This document shows, piece after piece, positions 1 through 11,821 of a DNA stretch of 64,000 nt (the stretch's first letter is position 1; each line of letters starts with the position of its first letter). Made by a program: the position numbers and the translations under genes. Source of the DNA: Pararge aegeria (taxonomy: Eukaryota > Arthropoda > Insecta > Lepidoptera > Nymphalidae); assembly GCF_905163445.1 (NCBI RefSeq), contig NC_053191.1, positions 8,060,001 to 8,124,000 of the forward strand, written 5' to 3'. The notes below the pieces were generated by a model. That model was not told where the DNA came from, did no database searches, and was given only the letters and a program-made list of their open reading frames with translations.

Positions 1-102
1 TTTTAAATATCTGTAAAGACTTTAAATATTGTTTTTTTCTTTTTGTATAACTTATTATTTTTTTGTTATTTATTAAACAAACACCTTTAAATTTTAGGTA
101 TA

Positions 103-366
103 ACCGACCGTCCTCTGTGCAGAGCATACATAGATGCAGATGAAACACCGACACACTTAATGCTCTGATGTAGAGGAGTAGCAGAGCAACGCGCAGCGTA
201 ACTTGGCTCCCCAGCATAACTCCGATAAGCACTTGGCGACCTGGGCGGCCTGCTTAGCTTCTAGAGTGAGCTCGGCTGGCTGGAGTGACCCAGGGGCGAG
301 CCGTACCAGTGGCACTTCGTACAACGGAAGGTTCCGACCGACAGTCACAGGGAAAGAAGAAGAAAA
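103..366 (+). pseudogene. 3' end of an eroded non-LTR retrotransposon pol (R1/Jockey-like C-terminus)
   Basis: Reading from about 103 gives a broken frame with the pattern C-R-A-Y-(x)5-E-T-P-T-H-L-(x)3-C, followed by a stretch resembling LGDLGGLLSF. A Cys/His cluster with an E-T-x-x-H-L core near the end of pol is known from R1/Jockey-type LINEs. At least four in-frame stops interrupt it, so it is dead. The normal stop is probably the TGA after the final WLE, near 285. A short 3' tail ends in an A-rich run at about 350-366. Its 5' part is missing or outside the window. The clade assignment is inference. Confidence 0.5.
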
Positions 367-404
367 AGGTACCTTTTACATCACAAATACCTATACGTAA
401 TTTT

Positions 405-674
405 GACGGCCGACTGGCGCAGTGGGCAGCGACCCTGCTTTCTGAGTCCAAGGTCGTGGGTTCGATTCCCACAACTGGAAAATGTTTGTGTGATGAGCAT
501 TAAGTGTTTTTCAGTGTCTGGGTGTTTATATGTATTTTCTAAGTATTTATGTATATATAATTCATAAAAATATTCATCAGTCATCTTAGTACCCATAACA
601 CAAGCTACGCTTACTTTGGGGCTAGGTGGCGATGTGTGTATTGTCGTAGTATATTTATTTATTTATTTATTTAT
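405..674 (+). mobile_element. tRNA-derived SINE, copy 1, with TTTA tail
   Basis: The head has a tRNA-like A box (TGGCGCAGTGGG, about 415-426) and a B box (GGTTCGATTCC, 459-469), as needed for RNA polymerase III transcription. A body of about 180 bp follows and ends in a TTTA/TATT repeat. The copy at 17341-17609 matches it at almost every base (one substitution seen, in the tRNA-like head), so the family is recent. Target duplications are weak (TAATT on both sides). Short open frames across it are not genes. Confidence 0.85.
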
Positions 675-2849
675 AATTACTTTGGTGGTTGAACAACGTA
701 ACGAACGAAATTTTAAGTTTCTTGTTCTTAATCTGTTTAATAAACTTCCTGCTGAGTTTGGGAACACAAATGTCTCTGCATTCGTGTCGTTAAGTACAGT
801 AGAGAGTGAGTCTTTAAAAAGGGTCTTAAAAATAGGCTAAGAGATGTTTTTGTAAGGGACCTGTAAGTACTAATAAAGTAACCATTTAAAGCTCCATCAT
901 GAAACCATTGATAAAACATCTACTTACCTATTCATGAGTCGAAAAAGTTTTTAGCATCTATACATATTATTACCTACGTTATTAATAGGAGGGCCGATCC
1001 CGTCAACAAACTTTTCTACAGTTTGAAGGAATTTAGTAAAATATCTTACTGTAGTAATTGTAACTGAAAATAAAAAATATAATATATATATATATAATAA
1101 AATAGTGAACTCTTTTCTTGTAATTGGAGGGTACTTGATTCTCTTTAGAAGAATTACGTAAAACAAAATTCAAAGCATCCCCAGTCCCCACTAACAAGTA
1201 AATAGCAGAATTCCACACGAAACTGTCCATTAATTAGTTCGATTGTTGTTAGAAGGGGCGACATACAACTATTACAGATTCGACAATACTATACTGTATG
1301 AATATAGAGTAGTTACTACCCCCTCTAGTACGGATCCGCTACTCTAAAATCACCTTGACCCACTGCGCTTTAACTTCGATTTATAATTTAATTGGTGGTT
1401 CCACAGGTTAGCGCGTCCAAAGAAAAAAAAACTTAATTTTCTTTAATGCATACAAACATTTCGGAAAACACTTAAAAAACTCTTTAGCTTTATTAATAGT
1501 ATGTTTACTATAATAAAAAATGTGTTGTAGCTTTGATATGCTGACTTTCAAACATCCCATTCGATCTAATCTTAACATCTTATGCAAAAGACGTTTCATG
1601 TAAATTACAAAATTTCACATTATAATATTATATTTACATAAATATTACATAAAAGTATTTTTATGAAGTGTATCGTTACTTGTAGACATCCATTATTTAC
1701 TTAACTACATAACTTATATGTTTCATCAAAGTTTATGCACAGTTAAATTCGAGTGTGCAGAATATTACATTAACTACATTAACTATAAAGTTTCTAGTTT
1801 CATAGTTTCATGTAATAATAGTTAAACTTGCACAAAATACCTAAGCTAACAAAGGCATTTAAACCACAAAGTATTTAGACCTGTCTATTTTAAGTGTAGG
1901 TAAAGTAGGTAAATAGTAAAACTTCCTTAGGATTCCAGTATACAAATAAGGTACGTAGAAAAGGTGCTTAATCAAAATAATGATAATAAACCTTCGTTTC
2001 ATATTATCAGTCTGCCTAATTTTAATAAACTAAAAATAATAAAAGGGCAATATAAGTTTTATGCAGTTTTATGATTAAAGTGAGCATTATTTACGAGGGA
2101 TTTAATGACAAAATGCAGCTCGCATAATTTATATCTGAATTTAATTTACTATGTTTATGTTACAGCTTACAGCGGATAATTGATTACATTTTGTGGCATT
2201 TCCATTATATAACAGAAAATATTTTCCCAAAAAAACATGGATTTAACGATCACACATCTTTTTATCGTAATTCACTAAAAAATATTTTACATTTAATTTC
2301 TTTCCTTTTTTTTTTGTTTTGATTAAACAGACACCTTTTTGAGAAAAAATGGTGATTGTGACATTAAATAATACTGACTTATTCACTGACAAAGACCTTT
2401 TTTGGCATTGAAAACAGGCTATTAGTACTGGATCTTTTGTTAAAAAAAATATATTAAATTTAACGAAAAGAAAAAAAAAAAGGGAATAATATTCCCTTTC
2501 TTTTTGGACTAAGAGAGCATAAACATTGTTCCTTTCGAAGAAAGATTACTACAACTAACGGACTGAGATAAATATAATGATTTTAAATACCCACTTGGTA
2601 GAGCAACACGGTAGTATTTATTCTACAAAATTATTAATTCCAATCCCGGTTGGCTGATAGCTTCCACGCATTGTTACCAGCTCTTATTTTATTCCTCGCA
2701 AGACAAGCTTTCTCTCTTGGTAAAACTTATAAGATTTAAGTATTTACATTACCTTACCTTACCTAGTTTAATACAAAAATCTGACTGTAAGCGACTACAG
2801 TCAAACAGTAATTCAAAAGGAGAAAGTATTAAATAAAATAAGCTATTTT
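675..2849. other. AT-rich stretch, nothing identified
   Basis: No coding exon, tRNA or recognisable repeat was found in about 2.2 kb. The stretch has several poly-A/poly-T runs (for example 2306-2317 and 2466-2480) and a short CCTTA-type repeat near 2751-2765. The open frames here are short and show no family motif. Confidence 0.4.
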
Positions 2850-2879
2850 AATAGATCTGTATTTAATATATTTAGGTAA

Positions 2880-3165
2880 ATTTGGAATTATGAAAATTAA
2901 GCTTAATTTGCTATACTCCGCGAATAGCAGGAGAATCTGTATAGTGTAATTTATTATTTCTTCAATCCTTTTACTCCACGACAAACAGATCCTCGGCAAT
3001 GTACCCTCTACGCACGTTTCGCTCCGAAACCAGAGCATCCTCAGGAGATGATGATAATGACTTTACAATGAATAATTGTTAAGAATTATCTCCTGCTGTT
3101 CGCGGAGTATAGCAAATTAAGCTTAATTTTTATAATATATTATGGATTTCCGCATAGTAAATCCA
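2880..3165 (-). mobile_element. Foldback/MITE-like element, copy 1
   Basis: An AAAATTAAGCTTAATTT block followed by a TATACTCCGCGAA block at about 2890-2930 recurs inverted at about 3088-3130, giving long terminal inverted repeats around a 150-bp centre. The centre holds a conserved block with a CTGAGGA...GAAAC motif on the minus strand (3004-3048). Related copies are at 29835-30080, 44560-44810 and 61845-62180. There is no coding capacity. The superfamily is not clear; no target duplication was confirmed. Confidence 0.7.
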
Positions 3166-3960
3166 AGTAAATTTGGTGTTTCATTTTCTCAAAATGGCAT
3201 CTAATGGCAGCCACGTTGACTTTTGACTTCTTATATATTGATGCTAGAATTGTAAAAAAAAGATCTTACAACAATCTTTATCATCAGAGCAGCACGAAAC
3301 CTACAAACCTATGGATAAACACATCCATTCGCTTCGCAGTCGGGTAAAGATAAACTTAACTCGCTGACACATTTGAGTTTAAGCCGAAATAATAGGGCTT
3401 AACGAATATTATTAACGTAATCATCTCTATATAAGTACGGTCGCACGTGTTCAAGTGACATTTGCGTGCACGAACCCCATTGGTCAGTGGCGTGTGATCT
3501 TTGCCGAACGTGGTCATGCGTTCGAAACGTACGTAAATTATTTATCGTCCACGGAAAGGTTAGGCTTGTAACATATACCGCTAACGTTAGAATTTAATAC
3601 TTAAATTACGGCTAAGAACTAACATCTGCTAAATATGGTTTTATATTAATTTACAGGCACTTAAAAGGCTTTACTTTGTTTTATGGAATTGTTTTCGTTC
3701 ATTCCATTAGTTCGAAATGGAATACTTAGTACCTATGCGGCCCAATGTTTATCTTGGTGGGTTCTAAAAATTCAAAGCTTACATAAGTAGAGACAGCAGC
3801 TGATAGAATAGACCATGATTTACATATACCTAATCTACGTCATAAAGATTCTAAGATTAATAAACACGTGAAGGATAAGTGAACACTTTGGCCTCTCTTT
3901 CAGATGGACCGAGTTCTATTAACTTGTTATCTCTTACTATTTTTTGTTAAAGCTTAATTG
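3166..3960. other. Unassigned; locally CpG-rich at 3430-3540
   Basis: No gene was recognised. The segment 3430-3540 is richer in CG dinucleotides than its AT-rich surroundings and contains an inverted CCAAT-type word (ATTGG near 3479). It could be promoter-like or an old repeat. The sequence alone does not decide. Confidence 0.25.
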
Positions 3961-3969
3961 CATAGCTCA

Positions 3970-4235
3970 ACTAGTCGCGAAGCTGCCGTGGCAACGGGCG
4001 GAGCGAATAGCTTAGAGAACCCGGGTGCTGGGATCCCAAGGTACTGGAATGGCTATCTCAAACCGGTAAACGCATTGTTGGTAAACCCGCTACGAGGTTG
4101 ACTGATTGGTGAACATCAAGCAAGTCGCAAGGAGCCGCTGGAACCAAACAGCACAAGACCATAGTATTTAGAACTCTCTACAAAAGACCTTTGCCCAATG
4201 GTTGAGATGATTTTGATGACGATAGTGGCAATAGT
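3970..4235 (+). pseudogene. RTE-type LINE remnant, C-terminal end of pol
   Basis: The broken translation contains the order KLPW, then QVARSRWNQTAQD, matching the conserved C-terminal tail of lepidopteran RTE-type LINEs (K-L-K-W-Q-W-x-G-H-I followed by V-A-G-x-R-W-x-x-x-A-Q-D). Stops and frameshifts are frequent. It ends in a TGA/GAT-rich stretch, as RTE 3' ends do. The GATGACGAT words at 4213-4225 mark that end. Confidence 0.6.
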
Positions 4236-4435
4236 AATAAATACTGCGAACATTTTAACTTACCACCTATTACAGCCAGACTGGTGGACATCGTAGACAA
4301 AATAATAGGGTTATTTTTGACTCCATAAACCCTACAGAACATTATGGACTCTCAGGCATTCAGATTTCCTCGTGATATTTGCCTTCACCGTTGAACCAAG
4401 TTTTATTTTAATAGCTTAACCCCACAAAAATTAGA

Positions 4436-4545
4436 AAAGTTAGAGTTGCGTTACAAACTCAGCCCACCGAAAGTGAAATCGAAGTCCTACCCACTAGCCT
4501 ATCACAGCTTAGACTAGGCTATCACCGCTTACTGCTCCTCTCACG
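4436..4545 (-). mobile_element. Metulj-like SINE fragment (5' part)
   Basis: On the minus strand this matches the tRNA-like head of the SINE seen complete at 41440-41766, with GATAGCCTAGTGGGTAGGAC near its start. The head is partly duplicated (ATAGCCTAGTC and ATAGGCTAGTG both occur). The (TGA)n tail is absent. Confidence 0.6.
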
Positions 4546-5150
4546 AAAATCGAACTCTCTTTTAAATGAACACGGCCGCATGGTAATATTTCAAAGAGAT
4601 CATCTTTATGATAAAATTCTAGGTCTTGTAATTCAACGATTAGAACAAATCGATTAGTTCCTTGGTGGCAAAAACATGAGTTTAAAAAACTGTAAACGCT
4701 TTTAAATGACTCTTAACATACTATTATGTAAATTAATTGTTTACTCAGAATATTAATGTCGTAGATATAAACACAATGTAGCTGTGTACCTACCACTGTC
4801 TATTAAGTACTTACAGTCTAATTGCTTGACTATATGATGACAACAAAATTACGGATGTCCCATTGTTTGAATAAGGGTTGTTTGATGTGTTAATGATGTT
4901 AGGTGGATTTTTAATCGCATTCAGTGTATCATCATCAACCTATTAACGTTTTAGAGTATGGACCTACCATGCTTTTCCAATGCAAGTTGGTGGACTTTTA
5001 CGCTTAATAGCTTAACGTTAGTGATAATTACAAGAACCGATGGCTTCAGAGGCTGTTCAAAGTACAAGGGTAGGAACCATCAATTTCCTAAATATGAGCT
5101 GGCATTTAAATTTCTTCAGAAAAATCTAATACCTATTAATTGTTGACCTG
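4546..5150. other. AT-rich stretch, nothing identified
   Basis: Between two SINE fragments I see no coding motif or repeat. A 62-codon frame at 4958-5146 has no recognisable domain and runs into the next SINE. Confidence 0.35.
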
Positions 5151-5155
5151 AGTAG

Positions 5156-5485
5156 TAGCGGTGATAGCGATAGTGGGTAGGATTTCGAATTCACCTTCAA
5201 GGGGGCCGCATCGAATCCCAGCACGAACCTCTAACTTTTCTAAGTTATGTGCGTTTTAAGCAATCAAAATATCACTTGTTTCAACGGTGTAGGAAAACAT
5301 GGTGATGAAATCTGCATGCCTGAGAGTTCTACATAATGTTCTCGAAGGTGTGTGGAGTCCACCAATCCGCGCTGGGCCAGCGTGGTGGACTACGGCCTTT
5401 ACCCATTTTCATTGTTGGAGGAGACCTGTGCCTTGTAGTGGCCCGGTAATGGGTCAATATGATGACTTGTTGAACCCACCCGATT
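5156..5485 (+). mobile_element. Metulj-like SINE, nearly full length
   Basis: A tRNA-like head (AGCGGTGATAGC, about 5157) is followed by the body words AGTTATGTGCGTTTTAAGCA, CCTGAGAGTTCT and CCAGCGTGGTGGAC, then TGATATGATGA-like tail sequence. It matches the copy at 41440-41766 throughout, with scattered substitutions. The tail repeat is short here. Confidence 0.85.
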
Positions 5486-5629
5486 ATCGAACACAGAACT
5501 TTAAAGATCTATAGTTGAAGGTCAAAATAGTATAGTGAAGCAAAATGCAACAAAATAACTTCTTAACAATTCAAATAAATGTACTATTTTGCCAGACATG
5601 GGCTCCTACCCAATCGCTCACTCTATATC

Positions 5630-5990
5630 TGGAGCTATGCCAAAGATCCATGGAGCGAAGTACGCTAGAGTAGGAGGTCTGATAATGTAAGGAATATAGT
5701 CAAAGGGAAAGAACAAAACTAGGAGATGTCACTTTTACTAACAGGAAACAGAAGTGGAGATGGACAGGACATATCTACATGGCGTGGCATAGACAAATGG
5801 AATAAATCAATCGCAAACTGGTACCCAAAGAACCTTAAAAGAAGACAAGCAGGACAATATAGAAGATGGGGAGATGAACTCAAAGCTGTAGCAGGAAAGA
5901 TATGGCCAAGGAATCGACATGAATAGAAACGTTGAAAGAGGCCTTTGTCTTTAGACAAACAGATGCAGTTGCTGATAATATTATTTGATT
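5630..5990 (+). pseudogene. RTE-type LINE remnant, C-terminal domain
   Basis: Shifting between frames gives, in order, QRSMERS, KWRWTGHI, DKWNKSIANWYPKNLKRR, YRRWGDELKAVAG, and EEAFV-like RQTDA. This is the conserved C-terminal series of lepidopteran RTE LINEs. Frameshifts near 5760 and 5925 and in-frame stops show it is inactive. The open frame at 5726-5926 covers the middle part only. It may be from a different subfamily than the remnant at 3970-4235, since the shared blocks differ clearly. Confidence 0.7.
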
Positions 5991-6135
5991 TAAGTGCTAT
6001 TTTTTTAAAGAAAACGAAGAAGTAAGAGTATCTGAATATTATATACCGTTTATGTACCTCTTTGAAATTAAATATACAATAAAGGTATTAGAAAGAATGC
6101 CTTATACTGAGATCCTAATCCTAATAATGCCTTAT

Positions 6136-6156
6136 TATGATGATGATGATGATGAT
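6136..6156 (+). repeat. (GAT)n microsatellite
   Basis: About seven GAT/ATG units are tandemly repeated. Such tracts elsewhere in this window mark SINE or RTE tails, but no SINE body is recognisable directly upstream here. Confidence 0.8.
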
Positions 6157-6618
6157 CATCGAGGGAGATAACGATGTTACATTCTTGATTATCTATATCT
6201 ATATTATCTTATTATATCTTATGATATTGAATACTGATGGCTCAATAAGAGTAAGAATACATATATATACATATACATTGATGGACGCAAAAGTCACTTT
6301 TAGTTCTTTGTCAGGATATACGGACCATTTAGATAATGTTGAGTTCAATTTGTTTGGATAACAAAATCCTTTAATACAAATATTACTCCTACTTTATGAC
6401 GGCGTGAGAAATTCGAAACAATAAAAGAGAAAATAAATTGAGACGCTCAGCCTTACGAGATTCTGTAATCAAACATTAATAATCGCAATATATCTAGCTT
6501 CACCTGCCGGAGAAGAGGTTAAAAAACGTCCGCCCCAAAAATGCCAAAGAATAAAATTAATTATTGTTTTTTTACGCGCCCTTCGAGAATGGTATGGCAG
6601 AAATTATTTGGTGTTTAG

Positions 6619-6631
6619 CCGCCAGAGGGCG
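6619..6631 (+). promoter_or_regulatory. CTCF-like motif
   Basis: The word CCGCCAGAGGGCG agrees with the core of the CTCF recognition motif (CCGCCAG-R-GGGCG type). CTCF is conserved in insects and its DNA-binding fingers are similar. The match stands in AT-rich DNA without a gene. This is a motif match only; occupancy is not shown. Confidence 0.3.
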
Positions 6632-6639
6632 TGGTGAGT

Positions 6640-7125
6640 TGTGATTAATATAGTTCTACGGAATACCATTAATGAGTTGGCCGATTCTTTTGGGGTTTGT
6701 AGATCATTATGCCGTGTAAAATCGGCGGACTAGCCTAATGAATTTGAGTTATGTTCTTTTAAATTTGTCTGTATTGGAATTTGGGAGTTCATCTTTTTGT
6801 TTGGATTTGAATGTTGTTCTTAGTCTTTTTATTTGGATTTAAATTTGTGCCGTTAATATTTTTCCAGTTCACGAACAAATAACATTTATGCCACGAAAAG
6901 TATGTCTTGCGTGCGCTGTTAATGTATTATTGTTATAGCCTAAAGGTGGAATATCGCAGAGCCAAGGAATCCCAAAGTTAGCTCTTAGTTTTTTTTTTTA
7001 ACTTATTATTCCCTGACAAGATATCGCAAATCTTCGTGAAGTGTGGGCGTAGTTATATTTTGTTAAATTTATGAAATGACACAAGGTTTATATAACTTTA
7101 GTGTGTGTTACTATTATCGGTACAA
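6640..7125. other. AT-rich stretch, nothing identified
   Basis: T-rich sequence with several ATTTGGATTT-like words at 6775-6850. No exon or repeat family was recognised. Confidence 0.35.
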
Positions 7126-7129
7126 TTTA

Positions 7130-7260
7130 TTGTACTGTGTGGTGACGGCAGATCAGAATTCAGTTGTCAACCATACACTTCTCACGGGTGTCGTAATAGG
7201 CGACTAGAGGAATGTAACGGGCACGTTGATTATGGGCAAACATGGGATATTTTATATCTT
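7130..7260 (+). mobile_element. Dispersed repeat family A, fragment
   Basis: Contains GACGGCAGATCAGAATTCAG and AATGTAACGGGC-type words shared with 20625-20745 (+), 22850-23015 (-), 29590-29795 (-) and 53488-53560 (+). The family has no recognised coding domain. It may be part of a larger LINE or SINE. Function and class are unknown. Confidence 0.5.
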
Positions 7261-7299
7261 GTTTTCGTGGGTGCTTTAAGTTGGTTTTAAGAACCTAAG

Positions 7300-9490
7300 T
7301 TGTTGTGTAGAAACCAATAAGGGGCATAGCCTCTAACAGCCTGGCTGTTTAACAGGTTAGGTCTTCCATCTTGGACTTCGTGAAGGGCAGACATAAACTG
7401 GTGTAAAAAATATTCAATCGTTTCGAAACCAACCTGCGCTGATTTTTACTCGCGGATGGTTTTGCATATAACTAAATGTTTCCAGTTGATAAATTTTCCT
7501 GCAAATCAATAGCCAGGAATTTCTGTAGACGGGTAAAAACAAGTTGGTATGGCAAGTTACTTATAAACAAGAAACTCTACATCTACGAGATTACGAGGCA
7601 GGAAATGTTGAATGGATATTAGATGAGATAAACTCTATAACAGTTACCATAACATAAAGACTTGAAGCCGAAACTACGCTCTAATCCAAATTACCGTGCT
7701 TCTGTGCCATAAACCCGTCCTATTATTTCGAACAATTACTATTAATTCGTCCATCGGCCGCCATAAATTTCAGTCACCCGTCAGTCAAATGGGTCCGGTG
7801 TCCGTTAGGTTTAGTATCCATTGCTTCTATATAAACGGCACGTTATTAAAGTATGCCTACGTGGACAACATACGTGACATACAAAATTAATATTAAAGTG
7901 TGAACATAAACTTTAGTAATAACGACTATGACAACATGAGGTATCTTTGCATCGTCCCAATTCCATACGAGACTCAAGTGTGTCGGAAATGCACTAGTAT
8001 TTATATACTAAAATACCCATCGACACAATGTCATGAACATTGGCTTTCAACCAAATATAAATTTCATTGTTTCTTAAAAACTATTTATTAATTAAATAAT
8101 AATTATTATAAGCACATTTGTTATATGTACTTATCAAGTGTTGTATTATTTAGGTACGTACTATATAAAGTTATTGTAAGATTAGATGATGCTAGTCTAT
8201 GGCTTATTTTTGAAAAGAAGCGAATGTAATAAGGAATAAACACGAAGCCTTTTCAACATAAATATAGAGAATATTTAGCAAAAGAATGTGTGTAAGTACA
8301 CTTGAGTTACTCTATCTCTATCGAAGGATATTTAGACGAATCGCATCTTTGCGAAAAACCTGGGAACATTGCAAAAAAAAATGCAATTATTTCGCTTATA
8401 ATGAAGTTTGTAATCAAAACTTTGGGCATTAAAATAAAAATATTAATGCCCTTAAGTTTGATTTGGTAATTAGTTACTATTAAATACTTAGCTTACTCCG
8501 ATGATTAGATACAATTGCGAAAAATGTCTTATTCCTTGGTTTCTCCCTCGTCTTACGAAATATTATATATAAAAAATATAATAATGATTTTGCTTAAGTC
8601 ATGAATGCATATTAAACCAGATCCGAAAATTTCATTTAAATGAATGGAGAACATTATACAGATTAATCAGTTTATTGATAACGAAAATAATTAAGGTAAC
8701 GAAATAACGAGAAAAATAAAGGTTCCATGGGACACACATCAGAAGTGATACTCTTTAATCAATTTCAAGAACCAAATTGGCATCCATCGTTGGCAATGCA
8801 ACGAGGTAAATAGTTTGTGAAGATATCTGGATGCCATAAGAACCTAAGCACCTATAAAAGGATTTATGGTCAGACATATGTGGGACAAACAGACCGTCTT
8901 TACGCGGGAAATAATTTAATAGAAATTTCAAGCCGAAGCAATAATTCCAGAATGCTTGTCGTAGTTTGCATAAAATATACTTGCTACTTTGACAATAGCC
9001 CACCGCTTAACTTCTTAAGCCTATCTACTTAAAACAATTAATAATTTTATAACGAACTATTTATATTAATGACACAACTATAACGATATAAATAGGACAG
9101 CTTAATGAATTTGAATAAAACGGTAATATATTAGAATCTAAATTATACCTCCTAAGAAGTCTAGAACTAAGCCCATTTACATTAACATTACCCGATAAGA
9201 TTGCCCATTTATTGCAAACATTCCATGCCAAAGATAAAACATTGAAATATTAAAGGAAATAAGCAATGAATTAATTTCATGACTGGAATCATACTTTTAA
9301 ATAACAACAAAATACAGTGAAAATGATAATTTTTATCAAATAATTACAAATAAGTAATCAATTGATATACCTACGACTCTTTGAGTTCAATTTCAAAAAT
9401 ATTAAATTAAAACTTCCTTGGGCTGGGCGAAGTGTAGTGATAGAAAAAATTGAAACACTTAAAAATTTGTTATTCTTTTCTTATTATATA
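7300..9490. other. Unassigned, AT-rich
   Basis: A weak match to the minus strand of SINE family B lies at about 7330-7390. Otherwise no repeat or gene was recognised. Frames at 7696-7890, 7900-8091 and 8755-9003 have no domain motif and no convincing splice signals. Confidence 0.3.
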
Positions 9491-9495
9491 TTTGC

Positions 9496-9655
9496 GTTGT
9501 AGGCTTAGTGGTTAGCGTGTTTGAATACGAATCATGAGATTTCCTGAAGAAAAGACAACGATCCCTGTTATTATCACTAACATACGGTAAACCACTCTCC
9601 TATGATAAAATACGTCTTTGCCCAGCATTGATAGGCTGATGATAAAGATGATGAA
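9496..9655 (+). mobile_element. Degenerate tRNA-headed SINE
   Basis: Begins with an A-box-like TAGGCTTAGTGGTTAGCG and ends in a GATGATAAAGATGATGA tail after CTTTGCCCAGCA, an end shared with other lepidopteran TGA-tailed repeats. No clean B box remains. Confidence 0.4.
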
Positions 9656-9659
9656 TTCA

Positions 9660-11260
9660 TAATCAGAAATTATAGATATGACTAATGAGTTGTTGCCTAT
9701 AGAATAAATGCATTAAGTTCATTCAAGAAGGTTACAAGCATAAGCATACTAAGAGTCTGAATTTTCCCAGATGTGGTCTGGTTTGGTCTGGAATGCTCCG
9801 GCCGTGGCTAGTAACCACCGTACCGACGAAGATTTAACTTCCCGGTACCATGTTGCGTTGAAATATATTAAGGTTATAGTTTTAGTATAACTGCCATAAT
9901 ACTACAAAGTTATCCCGCCAAATAATCTTAGGCTGCATCATCTTACCGAGAAATAAAAAAGACTATCTAAAGCTACAATGGAAACGGTTACACGAGTATT
10001 AAACAAAAAAAACTTAATATTCATATTGCTGCTTCGCCCGCGGCATCTTCGCGAAATTATAACAAAATAAAAACAAAACCCAGCTGGGATTTATAATGTA
10101 AAAAAAAACAAACTATACAACCATTTTGGCGAGAACCTTTGACACTATGATAATATAAATTAAGCGGGACCTCAAAATATCGGTTGCTGTTACAAAACAA
10201 TACAACGCGACGTGGTGAGACGTCCACGGCGAATATATTTGTTCGTATGTCATTAACATATACGGACAGACAGCCCGTAAACAAGATATGTAAATGATAC
10301 GGCTCTGCCTTCAGGAGAAGTGATGATTATTGTGCATATGACATTTATGAAACGTTGGTACGGCGGCATTCGTATACGATCGGTGTATTCGGAAAAGATG
10401 GTGTATCTATGTTTCCGAATTCGTGGGATCGTGAGGCTCATCCATTCCATATTTTTATGCCAACCCAATATAGTATTGCTTGTTGAAGAGCACACTTTCT
10501 GTCGAATAATAATAGTATTTACAAAGAAATCGGTGTAGATACAAACTCGAACATAAGAACAAAATATGTTACAACACGCACGTTATTTAGTATTAACTGA
10601 AATCTTATAATCCGCACCAGCCATGAATGCATACTACTTTGCCTAAATTTAATTTGTAAATAATTAAATAACACTGTAAAAGTAAAACTTTGTGAACAGG
10701 TAACTCGTAGCTCATCGTTTTAAGGTAGCGATCGCTAGCGGTGGTGGGTGGACCGCTTCCTAATAATACCAGGGCCGGTTCACCCCTGGGCATTTCACGT
10801 TTGCACCTCCAATATTATAATTTTCTTAACTGAATGGGGTTTTTAATTGATGTAGATGGTAGATAGTTATTATCTTGTGGCCGAGTTAGCGGCAAAGGTC
10901 TCTTCCAGACTTCCTCTTACGATCTAACTATTCCAGGTAAATTTCCATATTGATTTCTGAATTTAAATTTATGTCTTTGCCATAATTTCACATATATAAT
11001 TTATGCGTTTCACATATATAATATAATTTATTAAATATCTAATTTAGGCGTGAATACACTTTTATCTACAAATAAAAAATAATAGACTAGAAATAAGAGC
11101 AATAAAAACATAATTATGATTTCGTCTTAACAAACATATTTGAATGTGCTCAAGTACCTAAACGTTTCCTGGTTTTACTGAACTCATGTTTAAACACCCT
11201 AGACTGGCTGTCTATACAATGATAACTTAACTCTTGTCCCAATTTTTTTTATTCCACTAA
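9660..11260. other. Unassigned
   Basis: No gene recognised. A TTCGCCCGCGGC word near 10032 resembles the start of repeat family E (22014-22185), but no body follows. Overlapping open frames at 10253-10538 on both strands are probably chance. Confidence 0.3.
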
Positions 11261-11264
11261 AAAT

Positions 11265-11400
11265 TAGCCCTTGACTGAAATGTCAACTGCTAGTAAGTAA
11301 TTATGCAGCCTAAGATGTTAGCGGGCTCACTTGTTGGGCGTGTGGAACTCCAATCAGTGTTTAAGCGGCATCGTATTTGTAGCTCATGTGTTACACGAGT
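11265..11400 (-). mobile_element. SINE family B fragment
   Basis: CTTGACTG, then TGCAGCCTAAGATG and TTAGCGGGCT, follow the same order as the copies at 19925-20400 and 46590-46870, about equally diverged from both. Only the 3' half of the element is present. Confidence 0.55.
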
Positions 11401-11591
11401 GTCTCTAGAACTAATAATAAAGCGTTTTTACAATTCTAGCTTTAGCTCCTTGAAGTGGTTATAGCGTAGTTGTTGTGGATTCAGCCTCTTTCTGGGGGAC
11501 GGTGTTTGTCCTTCGTCCTCTATCATTCCGGATTTATAAGCGTTTTCAATAAAGACTATTAAATATGACGGCGCAGAAAATTATTAAGAGG

Positions 11592-11725
11592 AAACCTTCA
11601 AAGCTGAGAGATGTTCTCAAAGGCGTGTGAGTTGTGACGTCCACCAATCCGCACTTTGCCAGCGTGGTGGACTGCGGCTGCTCATTATTAGAAGGAGACT
11701 CGTGCCCTGTAGTGGGCTGGTGTTA
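11592..11725 (+). mobile_element. Metulj-like SINE fragment (3' half)
   Basis: Contains GTTCTCAAAGGCGTGTGAG, GTCCACCAATCCGCACTTTG, GCGTGGTGGACTGCGGC and CGTGCCCTGTAGTGGGC in the standard order of the SINE body. The tRNA head is missing and the tail is decayed. Confidence 0.75.
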
Positions 11726-11777
11726 TGTTAATATTTGTACTCTTAGTATAACGTTACAATTATACAACGTCAAAATG

Positions 11778-11781
11778 ACAT

Positions 11782-11820
<39 letters not shown>

Positions 11821-11821
11821 G
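11778..11821 (+). repeat. (TTTA)n microsatellite
   Basis: About ten or eleven uninterrupted TTTA units. It resembles the tail of the SINE at 405-674 but lacks that body. Confidence 0.95.
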
